DNA of 64,000 bases from contig NC_092520.1 in the NCBI RefSeq assembly GCF_037038585.1, positions 190,506,604 to 190,570,603 on the forward strand, given 5' to 3'. The stretch comes from Patagioenas fasciata (lineage: Eukaryota; Chordata; Aves; Columbiformes; Columbidae). Both the position numbers and the translations under genes were made by a program. This document shows, piece by piece, positions 25,789-39,100 of the stretch; position 1 is the first letter of the stretch, and every line of letters begins with the position of its first letter. The notes under the pieces were generated by a model. That model worked only from the letters and a program-made list of their open reading frames with translations, did no database searches and was not told where the DNA came from.

Positions 25789-28700
25789 AGTTGTTTTGGA
25801 CCCTATTGTCCCTTAAGCTAACCTCGGGGTGCTTCTGTGACACATGGGTCATGCAACCCCTCAAGAATAGGAAGGAAAAGGTAGACAGCTCACGAGAGGT
25901 GGAAGGGGAAGGGGAAGGGGGAAACTGCAGGTTAAAAATCCTTTTTGAATGCCAGCATGCCATTGTTCAGTTCCCTCGTGGAGTTGTACATCTATCCATG
26001 CAGAAAAGAGTTATTTATTCTGGATGAAAACTACTAGGGTGTGGATTTGCGGAAAGACAGCTGGGAGCTGAGGTTACTGGTTGCTTTTTTCTGCTCCACC
26101 CATCCTTGTGCATTGTATTTTGTCCCAAGGCAGAGGCAATTTCTGGATGTTGTGATTTCCAGTGCTAAAGCCTCTCCACGTAGCAACTCCCATGATAGCC
26201 CAAAATGCTATACGTGGGGCAACACAAGAAAAGGAGAAGAAAAAAACCAGCAGCTTACAATGAAAATAATTTTTAAAAGGGAGAAAAGGGCTTTTGTCCG
26301 CTTCTTTACCGCTCACTTTCAGTCTTCAGTGGATTTTTCGTTTGTTGCTCCACTTGTTGATTAACTTCTGTGGGAATGACAGACTCAATACAGAGCTGAC
26401 AAATTTAGTACATATGTCCACATAGCTACTACATGTATTCTGATACATACAAGAACTAGCTTCAATCAGCAGAGCAGAAGACACTTACTTTTAAAAGTGG
26501 CCTGTGTCTCTTAATGGAACTCTGCCAAGTACTTCACACAGGGAGCTTATAGTTTAGGAAAACTATGCGCCTCTAATCCTGCCAAGCAAATAATAACCAC
26601 ATTTTATTAGATGATATAAAGTTTTCCAGCATGCCAAGATTGAGTTCTTTCCATGTTCATATAGTAGATATGAGGGTCATTGAGCAAGTTTTCTTGCTAG
26701 AATCAAGGTGCAAGAGGAAACTGTATTGAGGTAAGGTAATGGATAAAGTAACACACAAACAGTTCAGTTCTGAGCTGAATGCAATTCAATTCAGTCAATT
26801 TTTCATCAGCTTTGCTCAACACTCTTGCCCAGAGATGGTGCTGTGGAACACACGACATGGGCACAACCTCTGCCCCACGCACTGTGCCTGAAAGCTTTGG
26901 TCACTTGCAATGTATTAATACTTCTGTTTATAAGGGTTTTTCAAATACAATCGTAACAAATGTTTTTATGAATAATAACAGAATGTGTAGGTCAGTCTAC
27001 GTCATTCCCAAGATAACAATATTTCCATCAGCAATTTGATAGCATGAGGAGATTATACTTACAAAATGGGCACACAAAAACAAGCAGAGACAAGAGGCAA
27101 GAATTTAAAAGGTCAAGGCAATTTTGAATTCTGACCTTAGCTGATTAGAAAAAGGTCCAAAAAATCAGCACAATATTTAATAAACCAGAAAGTAATACAC
27201 TTAAAACAGACATCAAGCATGGCCAAAACAGGCAGCAGTAATGAAGAAAAGAATCGAAGAGATTATAGCAGCTCTCTAATATCAGTGTCAACAATGTGAT
27301 ACTGCTGCAGAAGTGTGACTGCTCCTTGTGAACTGCACCAAGGGGACTGTGTGTGTGAAACAAAAAGCAATTATTGTGCTCTGTCTAAACAAACAACACT
27401 CTGCTTTATGTGCTATCAGACTTTTAACTGAGACCCATATGTAGTTTTTCCCTAAGTCTATCTTAAAGCATAATCTCCAATTGGAAGCATCTAGATAACA
27501 ATTACATGACCTAAATAAAACAACTAAGGGCTAAAAGAATCAGGTTTGCTTTGCGAGGAACTGTGAAAGCAAAGAGGGCAATGAGGAATGGACACTGTCT
27601 CTTACCTCCAAGGCATACTTAAAAATTGTTTTAAAAGATGCTAAACAGTCCTTCTCAATATCTGCTGGTTGCTACTTATCTATTTGTAGGTAATTTTTCA
27701 GCTACAAGGATAAACAAAATACAAAAGGTGGCTGTAAATAATCTTAAAACTCTGGAAAAATACGAGAGACAGGTTTTCTTAACCTAGGTAGTTTATGAGG
27801 TAGGTGTGAGTTAGTGCCTCCTTCAATATTAACCCTGTATTTCTAAACTATTATATGCAAATCTATACCCAGATATGTAATACTAAATCAGTATCAGCCT
27901 AAAATGCTTTGAACTAAATTCACAGATGGGAATTTTTTTCCTCCCCAAACAGGACTTAAAAGTTTGGATAATTTCAAAACGGTCAATGAACACTACGTGT
28001 GGTTTTATCTGTATTTGCTATCTGTTAATATGCATAACATTACTAAGTATATACCAATGCTATCCACAGCATTACCAAGCACACTGTATTAAAATTAGAT
28101 AAGCACTCAAAACTACTTAGTACCAATAGGGGGGAAAAGAAAAGAAAAAAAAAAAAAAAGAAGAAAGGCTTGAGCTTTTATTTTTATTTCCGAGCCACAA
28201 GTAGATTAGGACAGTGTTTGATTTTTGCAGCACAAACCATCTTCCTCAATGATTACCAGATGCATTCTTTTTCCTGACAGAGAACAACTTTAAAAAAGTC
28301 ATTTTACCTTTTCATAACTGATAAAATGCAATCAGTGAAACAACATTTTGTTTAATCCAGCTTCTGTTAATAGATATTTCAGTCTGTTGTTTTCAAGCAG
28401 TTCAGAGTGGTGGTTTTCTCCTCAAAATTACACAGTGAATCAGATATGTCAGGGACAGCATTAGTTATTCTTATGCAACCTCTGGTTTTAAACCAGTGGT
28501 TGTGCCAAGCTGAATTACATGTTATGGACCAAACAGCTGAGACAGCCAAAATCATTCCAGTTCTAAACCGGAGAAGGAATCTAGCCTTCTAATATAATTA
28601 TTTTATTCAAACACAATATGCATTTCCTTACCCAGACGATTGTTTATTCCTTGCTAGACTACATACAGTCTTTCCACTACATTTACAAAATTCATTTAAT

Positions 28701-31458
28701 TGGAAACTGCTGAATGGCAGACATAGAAAAGAATTACATCTTTAAAAAGATAAATACTGTAGTTCAGTATTATGGTATAATCGTACACCATTTATGTCTT
28801 CTGATAAGACAGGCTATGACCCAAGTAGTTGTTCCCTATAAGCACTCATATCTATATGAATTCCTTGTGGTTATGACAGAACTCTACACATGCGAAAGGT
28901 TTGTCCACACAGAACAACTTACAAACTTTTCTGCTTTGAAACAAATACTACCATGAAGCATAATTATTAACCTCTTACAAAAACGGTACCACCCAAATTG
29001 TACTCTTCCATATACACGTAAGATTCACCTTGGTATTCTGACAACACTGAAGCATTATTTTACTTCTACGAACTGCAAGTGAAACCAAAACTCATTTCAA
29101 AATTAAAAATAGGTAATTCAGCTACTGTTGCATGTCCTGTGTTGCTAATACTGCTATGTGGTTTCACTTCTAAGAGAGGAATGAGAAGCAGCATTACTCT
29201 GCCAGGGTGTTTTGATACTTGATACGCAAAACAAACGTTTCCCAAATGATGTGTCGAGTTACTGACCACGCAGGCTCTTGCTAGTGGCATCCATCCAGTA
29301 CTTTCACCTTAGGCAACACACAGACTAGTCTGTCTCACAAACAGGAAAATTCTCCTGAATCCTGGGAAGCCCAAGATAAAAGCATTAAAGCATTCTTCCC
29401 AGTGAGAAACTCAATCCACATGCCTTTTGCAATTAAAACACGAACAAAAAAATCCCACACTACCAAACTTCATAAGCAGCCAACCCATACTTTGGATACT
29501 CTTCCCAAATATTACACAAAGTTTACTGGTCCATATATTTTAAAATGGAATTTAATTTACAATACCTAAAATCCATACTGTTTGTATGTCATGAAGTTAA
29601 CTGTACCATTGCTGTTGATGTACCTATCAAAGAGAATCTTAGTCCTGGTATTTCATGGAGTTGGATAAAATCACCTAGAGAAATTCAGATAAAATCCTCA
29701 AGGACGAATTTCTGATCCTCATGCACCCGCTTGCTTTCCAACTTAATCACAGAGAAGTTCATAAATCTCACAGTAGAGATTTGAGAGAGAGAACTTTAAC
29801 ATTTTCTTCTGACAAATGATGAACAAACTATTTGGTAATTGAAGCACTGTGGCAATTACTACTTGTTCAAATATTCAAACCCACCAATTTGTTTTCTAGA
29901 ATTTTTTTAAGAAACAAATTACGACCTTGATTTCATAAGAGAGTCTGATAAGTCTTTCCATGACAGGAAGGAGTAGATACAGCTTTGCAATGCATTTATC
30001 TGCAAGATCACCAGGTCTTGCGACAAGATGTTGCCAGAATCCAGTTTCAAATGCACAACAGCTTTCATATATTTGTAACAATAAAAAAAACCACCAAGCC
30101 TGTTGTCAGAATAATGTATCAGTACCATACATCTTATCCTATATAGCAATAGAAATACCATACAAAAATGTATGGGTCTGAAGAATATACATACAATTAC
30201 TATGACTTCATATAATCACACAGGACCACTGCAGAAATTTATTTGAGGCTATGGTTACAGCATCTCACTGCACACTGGGACCCATTTTAGATAAAGTTAT
30301 CAAGCAAGCAGAATAGGCAAGAAGCATTAAAAATACTTCCTCTGTAGGTCCAAGTTCACTGCAGGAAGACTAATCTGCTCCTTCACACTATTCTTCTCCC
30401 CAATCACAACCAGATTCTAGACAGGAGCTTTAAGATGTCAGAATGAGACTATCTTCTTAGAAGTGATACTCACTTACTGCACAGACCACCACATCAGCCT
30501 CATTGCAGAGCTGCACGTCGAGACCACAGACATAGCCAGGCACGGAGCTCCTACACACTTTGCAAAGCAGAGAGGATCAAGGATACCCACAGCAGCAGGG
30601 GACATCATCACAATGCTGCTGCCAGAAAAATATGATACTACCAAGCATTTAAGCTTCTTTAACAAGAGTTCAGCATGATCTGAGGCTGCATATTGGAGAG
30701 GAGTAGCTCAGTAGCAAGCTGATCTCAGCAGGAAGCCAGGATGTGCCTCTGGGGAAAGTTCTCCATGATGTTCACCACTGTTCAGAGCACCGCTGGCATA
30801 TCTCCCTCCTCTAGTTCTAAGGGATACAGAAACCCCTGCTCCACCAGAGCCCTTTATCCTCCCCTCATCTCCCACGTGAGGCAGCACTTCAGCAGGACCT
30901 TGGCCCTTTGCAGGATAAAAAGAGTGTGCTGCTGACTGAGTGGAACGCCCAGCACAGAAAGCGTTGCCCATCAGCTCTAGGGAGCAGCAGCACATCAGGC
31001 CCAACCCGCAGAAGGGCCATGCTGTGCTGACAGGACACCGCAGAGCAGGATCGCACTGCAGATATGCTGCCAGCAGCTCATAACCTCCATGTTGCATGGT
31101 GCACCCAGCATCGCCGTGCTCCTAGGGTACAGGCCAGACATTGCTACAGGTCCATACTAGCACTGGACAGGCCATCGTTTGTGTGATGAGGTGGAAGATG
31201 CTCAGACATGTCAGTGACATGATCCTTAACAGCTCTAGAGTGACTCACTTCTTCCTTGTTGCAGCAAAGAGACAGCAACAAAAACTGCAATCTCTAGACC
31301 GGTTTCTGAGCATGAAGGGATTAGAACAAAGATCCATAACATACCTCCTGGCTGGGCGCAATCTTCCAGCAACCAGTACCAAACATATAAACCATATCCG
31401 AGAAGAATAAATTTCAAGAAAAAAAATAATTCCAGAGGCAATGAATCATATTTTTATG

Positions 31459-31474
31459 TGTATATATATATATA
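31459..31474. repeat. (TA)n microsatellite
   Basis: About eight alternating TA units with a preceding TG, in FAM3C intron 1. Confidence 0.85.
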
Positions 31475-34400
31475 CTTTGTATACTTCAATATTTGGTTAA
31501 CAACTGGTACACAGCACACTAAAACTCATCACAGCTATCTTTTTTCCTTTGAAATTCTAAAATCTAAGGCTCATCGTAGCTGGGAAAAATCAAAAGTTAT
31601 GTGGGATAGCAAGGTACTGTATGTAATCAGCTATAGGGAATTTTTCCACATTAAGTGCACATAAAATACTTTGAGGAACGGTATCCCTCGATGACAAAAG
31701 GATGCTTACTACTGTGACCCTACCACTGAGACCCCATACACAGCTGATACAAAGGCACTGACATGCAGTCACTGTATGCTGTAACAACTCCTGATGTTAC
31801 ATCTCTCTGGATCATGCTGTTGTTGTAAAAGAAATTCACTATTACAGAAATTTCTGTCATAAACTTCTGCCTGAATCAACTCAAATGCAGTTCCAAAACC
31901 ATTCAGGTGTCAGTGATGTTCAGCTGACCAGCAAACAAACAAAAAGTGATGGCAGTTCCCTCAACCACCTCACCTGGTGCTCACAAGAATATCTGGGCAG
32001 ATCCAAAGGCAGAAATAAGTGCCTGGGAGCAGGTCAGCAGCTTTCTGGCAGTGGTAGTATGAGCTTATACCAGATTAAATGTTTGTGAAATGATAACTCA
32101 AGTAACTGATGATACCAAAACAGAGAGAGAAAAAAAACTCTTTGCTACTAGAAGATGGCTACTTTCTCCTCAGATAAAAGAAAACTGGAGAGTGGGAGAA
32201 GGGGTCAACCAGTCACAAGAAGAAAGCAAGTCTTACGAAGAGAGGGAAGACTGCTAAGTGTCATCTATTTTAAAGTTAATTAAGATTTTAACTGGACTCT
32301 CATGAGAGCTACCATGCTTCTGCGCATATAAATACACTGTGCAACTTTCTGCCATTAAAACTGACTCAACAGTAGTGCAGATTAAATGCAGGACAGAATT
32401 TACTACAGCAGCTCCCTCTGTCCTGATAGTCAACAGAAACTTCTCCCTTCTCCCACAAAGTCTCTTCCATATCCTCTTGGCACTGAGCTCCAGTAAGAGC
32501 TGGGAAAAGCCAAGTTGCAGTTTTGTTTGCAAACAAAGATAGAAATTATTTTTGTATCACAGGTATATGGTACTGTATATGGGGAGCAAAAATAGCTGAA
32601 GAACAATTCCAAAGAGTAAGTATTGACAACTCCCCATGAAAACTTAAGTGTGACTGCATTTCAGATAGTCTGGGTAAAATAAAATTTAATCTTGCAATCA
32701 ATGACTTGGACTACTGAATAGGAATAAGCTTTTTAAAATTTGTGGCTAATGCCAAGATGCAGTCAGATGCAAAAAAAAAAAAATTAGAGGGCACAATCAG
32801 AAATGCGAATTATATTAAAAAATATTTTAAGAACAAAAAATCCTAAAGCCCTTTAAAGGATGAATATACCATTAAGAAAAGCATGAGGAGGCTATGTTTG
32901 GATTCATGGTCAAACACAACATTTTAGATGATGAAGCAGGAAGCCAGGTCACAGATGCTTTAACACCCATCAGAGTTGAAAATTCTGGTGCTAAGAAACA
33001 AGGTTTCTAGCAGTAATGCCAGTTCAAAGTTATTTACTCATCACTGCTTTTTGGTGTTCCCACATCACTGGGCCTCAGGTCTACACAACACTCAGAAGCA
33101 TGAAAATTTATGAGATAGGTGAGCTCACCTGCCAAGTTGCTCCAGGCCCACTGACCATTTCTCCAGCCCCGGCCACATAACTTCACTCACTAAGGAAAGC
33201 TGACCCAGCAAAAGAGAACTGATACAATTTCTGCCAGATTAGCAGACTTTTTATGAGGGCTGGGAAGCAAAGCACAGCATCGTCAGGCTGTTAGATTTGC
33301 TCAGAAATCTCATGAAGCCTCATTGTAAGACTAAGATTTCTGACAGAGTTGCAAATAACATTTTTGCTAAAGTAATCTTGAGAATTTATGGACAGTCTCA
33401 GTTCCAGATCAATGTGAGAATTCCCAGAGGGATCCTTCTAAACCGTGAACCAATTACAATAGTTCCAGTGCTGTTGACAGCAAAATGGTTGTCACAGGAT
33501 GGCATAGCTACGCGCTGACACAAAAAAACATGCAGGTTAAAGATAATTATGCCTTAAATTCTAAACTTTCCCAGTATATTTTAGTGAAAAACTCAAAACT
33601 TAACATATCACTTATATTAGGGCTCAGAGAGATACTGATTGCTGATATAGCGGTAAGATTTATACTAATATGTCAACCCTCTGACTTCGCTGGGACTGCA
33701 GGTTTAAAAAACAGAACCTAAGTTCTATATGAATAAGAACTTCTCTTTGAACAATTCAAATCTTAAGGAACAAGTTCTCTGTGTCTGCTGCAGATTCATC
33801 TTATGTACACTTCATCTTTAGGCTACAAAACAACCTGTAAGCAAACTGGTATTTTTGCAGCTTACATAGTACCAATTAATTTTATGATATTACAGAAAGA
33901 AAATCCCTTCCCCATATAGCTTGTTAACATTCCAAACAAAACTGGAAACTACACATTCAGGAGTTCATTTTTTAAGTATTAGCTTGCCAAAGTTCCATTA
34001 AATTCTCAAAATCTGTCTGTATTATCACTCTCTTCTTAAAGCACTGAGAATTCTCATTAAATGTAGAGCACGTACACCCTGAAGCACTCGCACTGCACCT
34101 GAAGAAACCAGGCAGTAACTTGTGGGTACTGTGAGCTGACTTGTAACTATGCACTCTGCACTCTAACTGGGTGAAATGGTCAGGACTGCTGGAAGGAGAA
34201 GAAAGCAGTGGCCTGCAACAAACCAGCTATCAGCTTGTGAAGAGCCTACCTGCAGGCTTAAAGCAAGTTACAGAACTTGTTTTGCCACATAAACAACTAA
34301 GCAAACCAACAGATGAAAGAGATTTCTTCATACTTAAAAGAATCCCTGCGGGGGATATGTGCTAGTGAGGACGTTCATACTTGATTAGTTTCGAAAGCTT

Positions 34401-35139
34401 TAAAAAAAAAAGAAAATACTGTTGTGAACAGTCATTAATTGTCCATTTCTGTTTGGGTTTTGTTTGGTTGAGATTTGTTTGTTTCTTTTCCAAAATATTA
34501 CTCCTCCTATTAGTATTAAATAAATACTTTTTTAAGAGAAGAGTACCTGTCAGCTAGGTTCACCAGCAAAGAACCACCACAAGCTCTAAGCCTGTGCATC
34601 ATTATGAGGTACACACATTATTACAAAGAATACCTGGTATAAGTAGAGATCTCTACAAAAGTCTGGAGTTACTATGGTATAATTTAACCACTTTTAAATG
34701 TGAGAAAAAGGAAATATAATCGGGCGAGTTACACAGCCCCTCAGAGCAGCTCTGGCAAAAAATGTAACTTAAGACACGGCAGCACTAACCCACGCCCCAA
34801 AAAAGAGTCTAGAATTACTGTATTTTTTCCTACTTCAACACTCAGAGGCTAGAAACCAAAGGAACACAGGCTGCTTCGACACATATCTCGCTGCAAACCT
34901 GAATGCAAAGCACATTCTCTTTCCATATAGGTTCACGACTGTTCTCTGTAACGGTGTATTTAGTGTTTTAGTTAAACAGCAGCTGAGCCTTAAACCGCAT
35001 CTGCCAACGGCCGGGATCTGCTACTGAGCAGCGAAGAACAGACCACAAACGCTGGGCAGCAGCACCGTCTCGGTTTCGCTGCGCTAAGCCCCTTGTTTCA
35101 GCAGCAAGAGCTGCCTACACCGCTCACACTTCACTTACT

Positions 35140-36160
35140 TCACCGGTCCGGGGCTCCGCCGAGCGCCGCCACCCCGCGGTGCCTCCCCTGGCCCGGCCTC
35201 CGCCGCGCCCAGCGCACCGGCCGCTCGCAGACCCGCAGCTCCGGCCGCACCGCCTCGCAACCGCCAGCCCGGCCCTCGGCCCCCTCCCCGTGCCGGCTGG
35301 GCCGACGGAGAGGAAGGGCGGGGAGGGGAGACCCCCGCCCAGCGGGTCGGGGGCGAGGGGAGGACAGACCCGCTGCCCCCTCGCCACTCCGAGGAGCCCC
35401 GGGGGACAGGGGTGCGCCCAGCTCAACTCTGCCCCACACCCGGGGCTCCTGCCCGCCTCACGCACACCAGCGGCAGTTCCCGGGCGGGCCGGGGCCCGAG
35501 AGCCGCCGGGACCCCGGAGAGGACAGGACAGGACAGGGCAAAGCCGGGCGGCTCCAATGAAGCCAGCGGCGAGGGCGGGCAGGCGGCCGGCGCCAGCGTG
35601 CTGCCCCACGCCGGGCAGAGCGATACGCGCCCGGGCGGCAGAGCCGCTGGCAGGATCCCCGGCGGGAGAGGCAGGGGCTGCCCGCCGCCCGTCCCGCCGC
35701 AAAGCCTCGCGGAGAACGCGAGCCCCTACCTGGGCTGTGCAGCCACCGGCACGTCGCGCAACGTCCCCGCGTCCCCTCAGCGGCCGCGCCGCACACGCAG
35801 CCCGGCCCGCCCGCCGGCGACGGAGCAGGAAGCCGAGCGGAGGCGGCGGGAGGCGCGGAGGCGGCGCGCCCGCCCCCTGCCGGTGGCGGACCGGGCCCGC
35901 GGCGGCACCGCCCCGCAGCCGCGCCCCCTCGCCCCCTCGCCCCCGCCTGCCGCGGCCGGAGCGCCTGTCCCGGCCACACACGGTGGGGGACAGCGGCCCG
36001 CATGCCGCAGCGCGTAGTGGCCTCCCGCCGTCCGTAGTCCGGGCGGCCAGAGCTGGTGGCTCGGTCCGGGGGCAGTGGAGCCTCCCCGGCCGTGCTCTCG
36101 AGGCCGGGAAGAGGCCGGTACGGATTAGCCCTGTCTGACACCGCGCTGGCGCCTCGCACG
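35140..36160. promoter_or_regulatory. CpG island, FAM3C promoter region
   Basis: About 1 kb very rich in CpG and C+G, against a roughly 40% G+C background, with GC boxes such as GGGCGGGG (35317-35324) and, on the minus strand, GGGGCGG (35914-35908). It lies upstream of FAM3C exon 2, in the right place for a TATA-less housekeeping promoter. Such islands often start transcripts in both directions, but no plus-strand exon can be supported. Confidence 0.9.
35730..35950 (-). other. FAM3C: Inferred non-coding FAM3C exon 1
   Basis: A strong donor on the minus strand (CCCAG|gtaggg, exon edge at 35730) lies inside the CpG island, with GC boxes at about 35908-35947 upstream of it. Mammalian FAM3C has a non-coding first exon in its CpG island. 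The start is not defined; 35950 is an outer guess. Confidence 0.5.
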
Positions 36161-39100
36161 GGAAGGGCTGTGTTGAACCACAGCTGTTCGGTGAAGGCTG
36201 GAATTAAAAAAATGGCTTAGCATGAACATCCGTAGTCCCGCATCCACAAGGGAACGGCTGAGGGTGGTTGGTGTGCCCAAAAGTCAGTCCGGTGCCCTGG
36301 GACGGGAGGGACTGGGAGTCCAACCAAAATACTTATGCTTGTTCTCTTTTATATTTTGAATTATTTTTTCACAAACACACCAGAAGTTATCTTCTGTTAC
36401 CGAACAGAAAATACATTCTCCAACAAACAAACAAACAAACAAACAAAAAAAGCCCAAACCCACACATTTTGATCAGTAGGAAAGACCTGATGTGTTAACA
36501 CATTAGAAGAAAAGGTACTTTCTTTCTCTTCATTATCCTTAGCTGTGCTGTGACTGCTGTTTCTTTTTCCTTTCCTTTTTACATTTTTTTTTCCCACTGG
36601 TGTTCCTCTAACCCCACCATGAGATGGCATAGATAGGGAGATAAACTGGAAGGGCACTGTTGTATCATGTGGAAGAAGATTCCTGTTGGTCTGACTCCCT
36701 CAGCTGGACTGTTGCTGGGTGGGCACGGAAGGTCCTGAGACAGCACACGGACAGATTCAGTCAATTCCACTGTGGCCAAAACACAAAGATAACTTCTTTA
36801 TAACATCAGTGTGGCACTTCTCTTAGCAGAGAGCAAAGCCACAGCTAAACTATAGGACATATTGCACATCATCAAAGTCAGGTAGACAAAAGGAAGTTTC
36901 CATGTCTTATTTTAGCCACATTTGGTCTACAGATCTTTCTTTTAATGGATTTAAATTAAAATACTTTGCTACCAACTGTTCTTTGGTATGAGATAGTTAT
37001 TTGTACATCAATCAAGCAATTTTTTTAGCAAATTCTCACAAGACATTGCAGTTTCAGACATGCTGTAATCTCACAATGAGCAAAGAAATACCCAGTGGGA
37101 GCATTGCTCAAGACAAGAAAGTCTTTATAGCTTTTAATTCTAAATGATGATATATCTTAGTTTCACAGTTATTTAATTGCTTAATATATGAAATTTCACC
37201 ATGTTCCCTTGATTACTTATTAGGTGACACTACCTACATAATAGACTAATAAGGTCAGTATGCTAAGGAGGCTGGCTCCTTTGATAAGCAAATGTTTGCA
37301 ATAGAATCAAACGTTTTAAAAAGATTACATAAGCAGCAGTATCAAATTATTAAAAGAAGAAATAATGTTATCTGCACAATAACCAGCACCTCAGAATACA
37401 TCTGTATCAAAGTCAAAGAAATAAATAAGGTATGAGTATGGCTGTGATTAAACCCCTTTGATTATTTACCTGGCTGAGACGCTGCCACAGCGCACGCAGG
37501 GTGGAGAGTCACAGTTCCCAGGACATGTGACAGCTGGCCGAAGCCCGAAGAAGAGGTGGTGTGCCAGCCCCACTGTGTCTCACACAGTCTCTGAGTTCTT
37601 TTTTTTCCCTTTTTTTATAATTTGCCTTATAATTACCTTTGGTTTTTTGTGCTTTTTGTTTGGTTGTTTTGGTTTTTTTCGGTTGGTCATGTGCCTTACA
37701 GTGAAATGGCTGTGGCTGTTAGGTAGGGGTCTTCCATGAGAAGTGCAAATAATATCTATACCTACAGGAGTTTATTTTTCTTTGCATTATTGTCTGTGAT
37801 GAACTGACAATTTTTGCTTTTGTAGATTAAGAAATTCAGTATGAAACAGAATGTGTTTCATAGCCACATACGTTCTAAATGTTTCATCACAATGTAATGT
37901 GTTCTGAACTTATACTTTTTAAATCCAAAATGCTCATATCTATTTAAAACAACAAAACAACAAGATAACTTGTTTTTATCATTACACTGCTCAACTCTAA
38001 GAAAAACATATACTATAACTATTTATCTTGCAAACATCAGAAACCAAAGTGTCTTCAAATTCAGGTACACTGGGCCTGAACAGAGATGACCATGTTGGCC
38101 TTACTTGCATCTTTGACGAGTTGCTTTGCTGGCGTCTCTATCATTTGAACTGAACTTTCTTTCTTGTCTCTCCCTTAATTACTAATTTTTACTAAGTGAA
38201 ACTATAGCACTGCATGATGTTTATTTTTTTTTTATTGAAAATGAAAACATTCCCTTTGTGTAATTACCAGAATGCTGGATGTGATGCGTGCCTTATTTAG
38301 CATCATGGGGCTAACAGGGATAAATGTAAACACAATAAAATACAGAAGCAAACCCTTTCAGGTGCTTTGTCTTTAGGCAATTGATTATTGCCTGTGGTAA
38401 TAGATGTTCTGCTAATCAGTCATCAGTCTTGATTCTCAGTTCTGGTATCAAAGCAATTCCTGGTGGCTTTTAAAAGTACTTTTTTTCCTGCAAGCCTAAA
38501 CTTCATGTTTGTATGCTATACACTAATACTCCTGCCTTAGCATATCTTTCCATGGCCTCAGACTGCTGGCAGAGACCCAGGTCTCCGAAACTTGGAATAT
38601 CTGTGGCATAAAAGTTACTTTTCTCAACACAGGATGACAATCACATAAAATACTTATCTTTGCATTTGGTAGTTTCAGTATTACAGTCCTGTGTTAAATA
38701 AGATGCAAATCCTAGGCCATCTCTTCAGTATTATACAGAAGGAAAAAAAAGGAAGAAAAGAGAAGAAAGTTAGAGAATGCTGCAGGCAGTTTGCCTTGAA
38801 GCAATTGGAAAATGTGATTTTCACCAAGTTGTGAGTTGCTTGACTATAAAGAGAAACTAAAATGTATAAGCACAACATGAAGCCCACTCCTCTCTCCTGC
38901 CTCTTCCAAACACACAAGAATATATATGAAAAACATGTTCCTTAAAATGACATTTTGTTACTTTTCTGTCTGGTGTTATCAGGCTTTATATAAATGATAT
39001 GGATGTATGTCTGAAAGATAATATATTATTTAGCATTTGCCCTGTGATGTGGTAGGTATTTAAAATAGATAGCTTCTCATTTTTGTGACTTCTGTGTTGC

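Larger units (their letters stand above)
24893..25847 (+). mobile_element. Solo LTR of a second endogenous retrovirus family, with 5-bp TSD and internal hairpin array
   Basis: The LTR is 24898-25842 (945 bp). It begins TGTGGCAGGATGC, ends CTTCTGTGACA, and is flanked by CATGG (24893-24897 and 25843-25847). A TATA box is at 25183-25189 and AATAAA at 25783-25788, followed by a GT-rich stretch. If both are used, the R region is about 580 nt, long for an LTR, and U5 is only about 40 nt. U3 starts with a long C tract (24914-24941). R contains repeated short hairpins. No internal retroviral genes remain. It shares only the TG...CA ends with the LTR at 22546 and belongs to a different family. Plus-oriented, antisense to FAM3C. 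Confidence 0.92.
19964..35729 (-). other. FAM3C intron 1 (5' border inferred)
   Basis: 15.8 kb between the inferred exon 1 donor (CCAG|gtaggg) and the exon 2 acceptor. It contains two solo LTRs in the opposite orientation to the gene, an AT-rich patch near 21840-21910, a GC-richer patch at 20660-20890, another at 30470-31130, and microsatellites. No coding exon was recognised inside. Confidence 0.7.

Noticed and set aside
35124..36159. Open frames of 285, 319, 233 and 201 codons on both strands
   Set aside because: They lie in the CpG island, where stop codons are rare by composition. The translations are Arg/Pro/Gly/Ala-rich, overlap in several frames and lack any domain.
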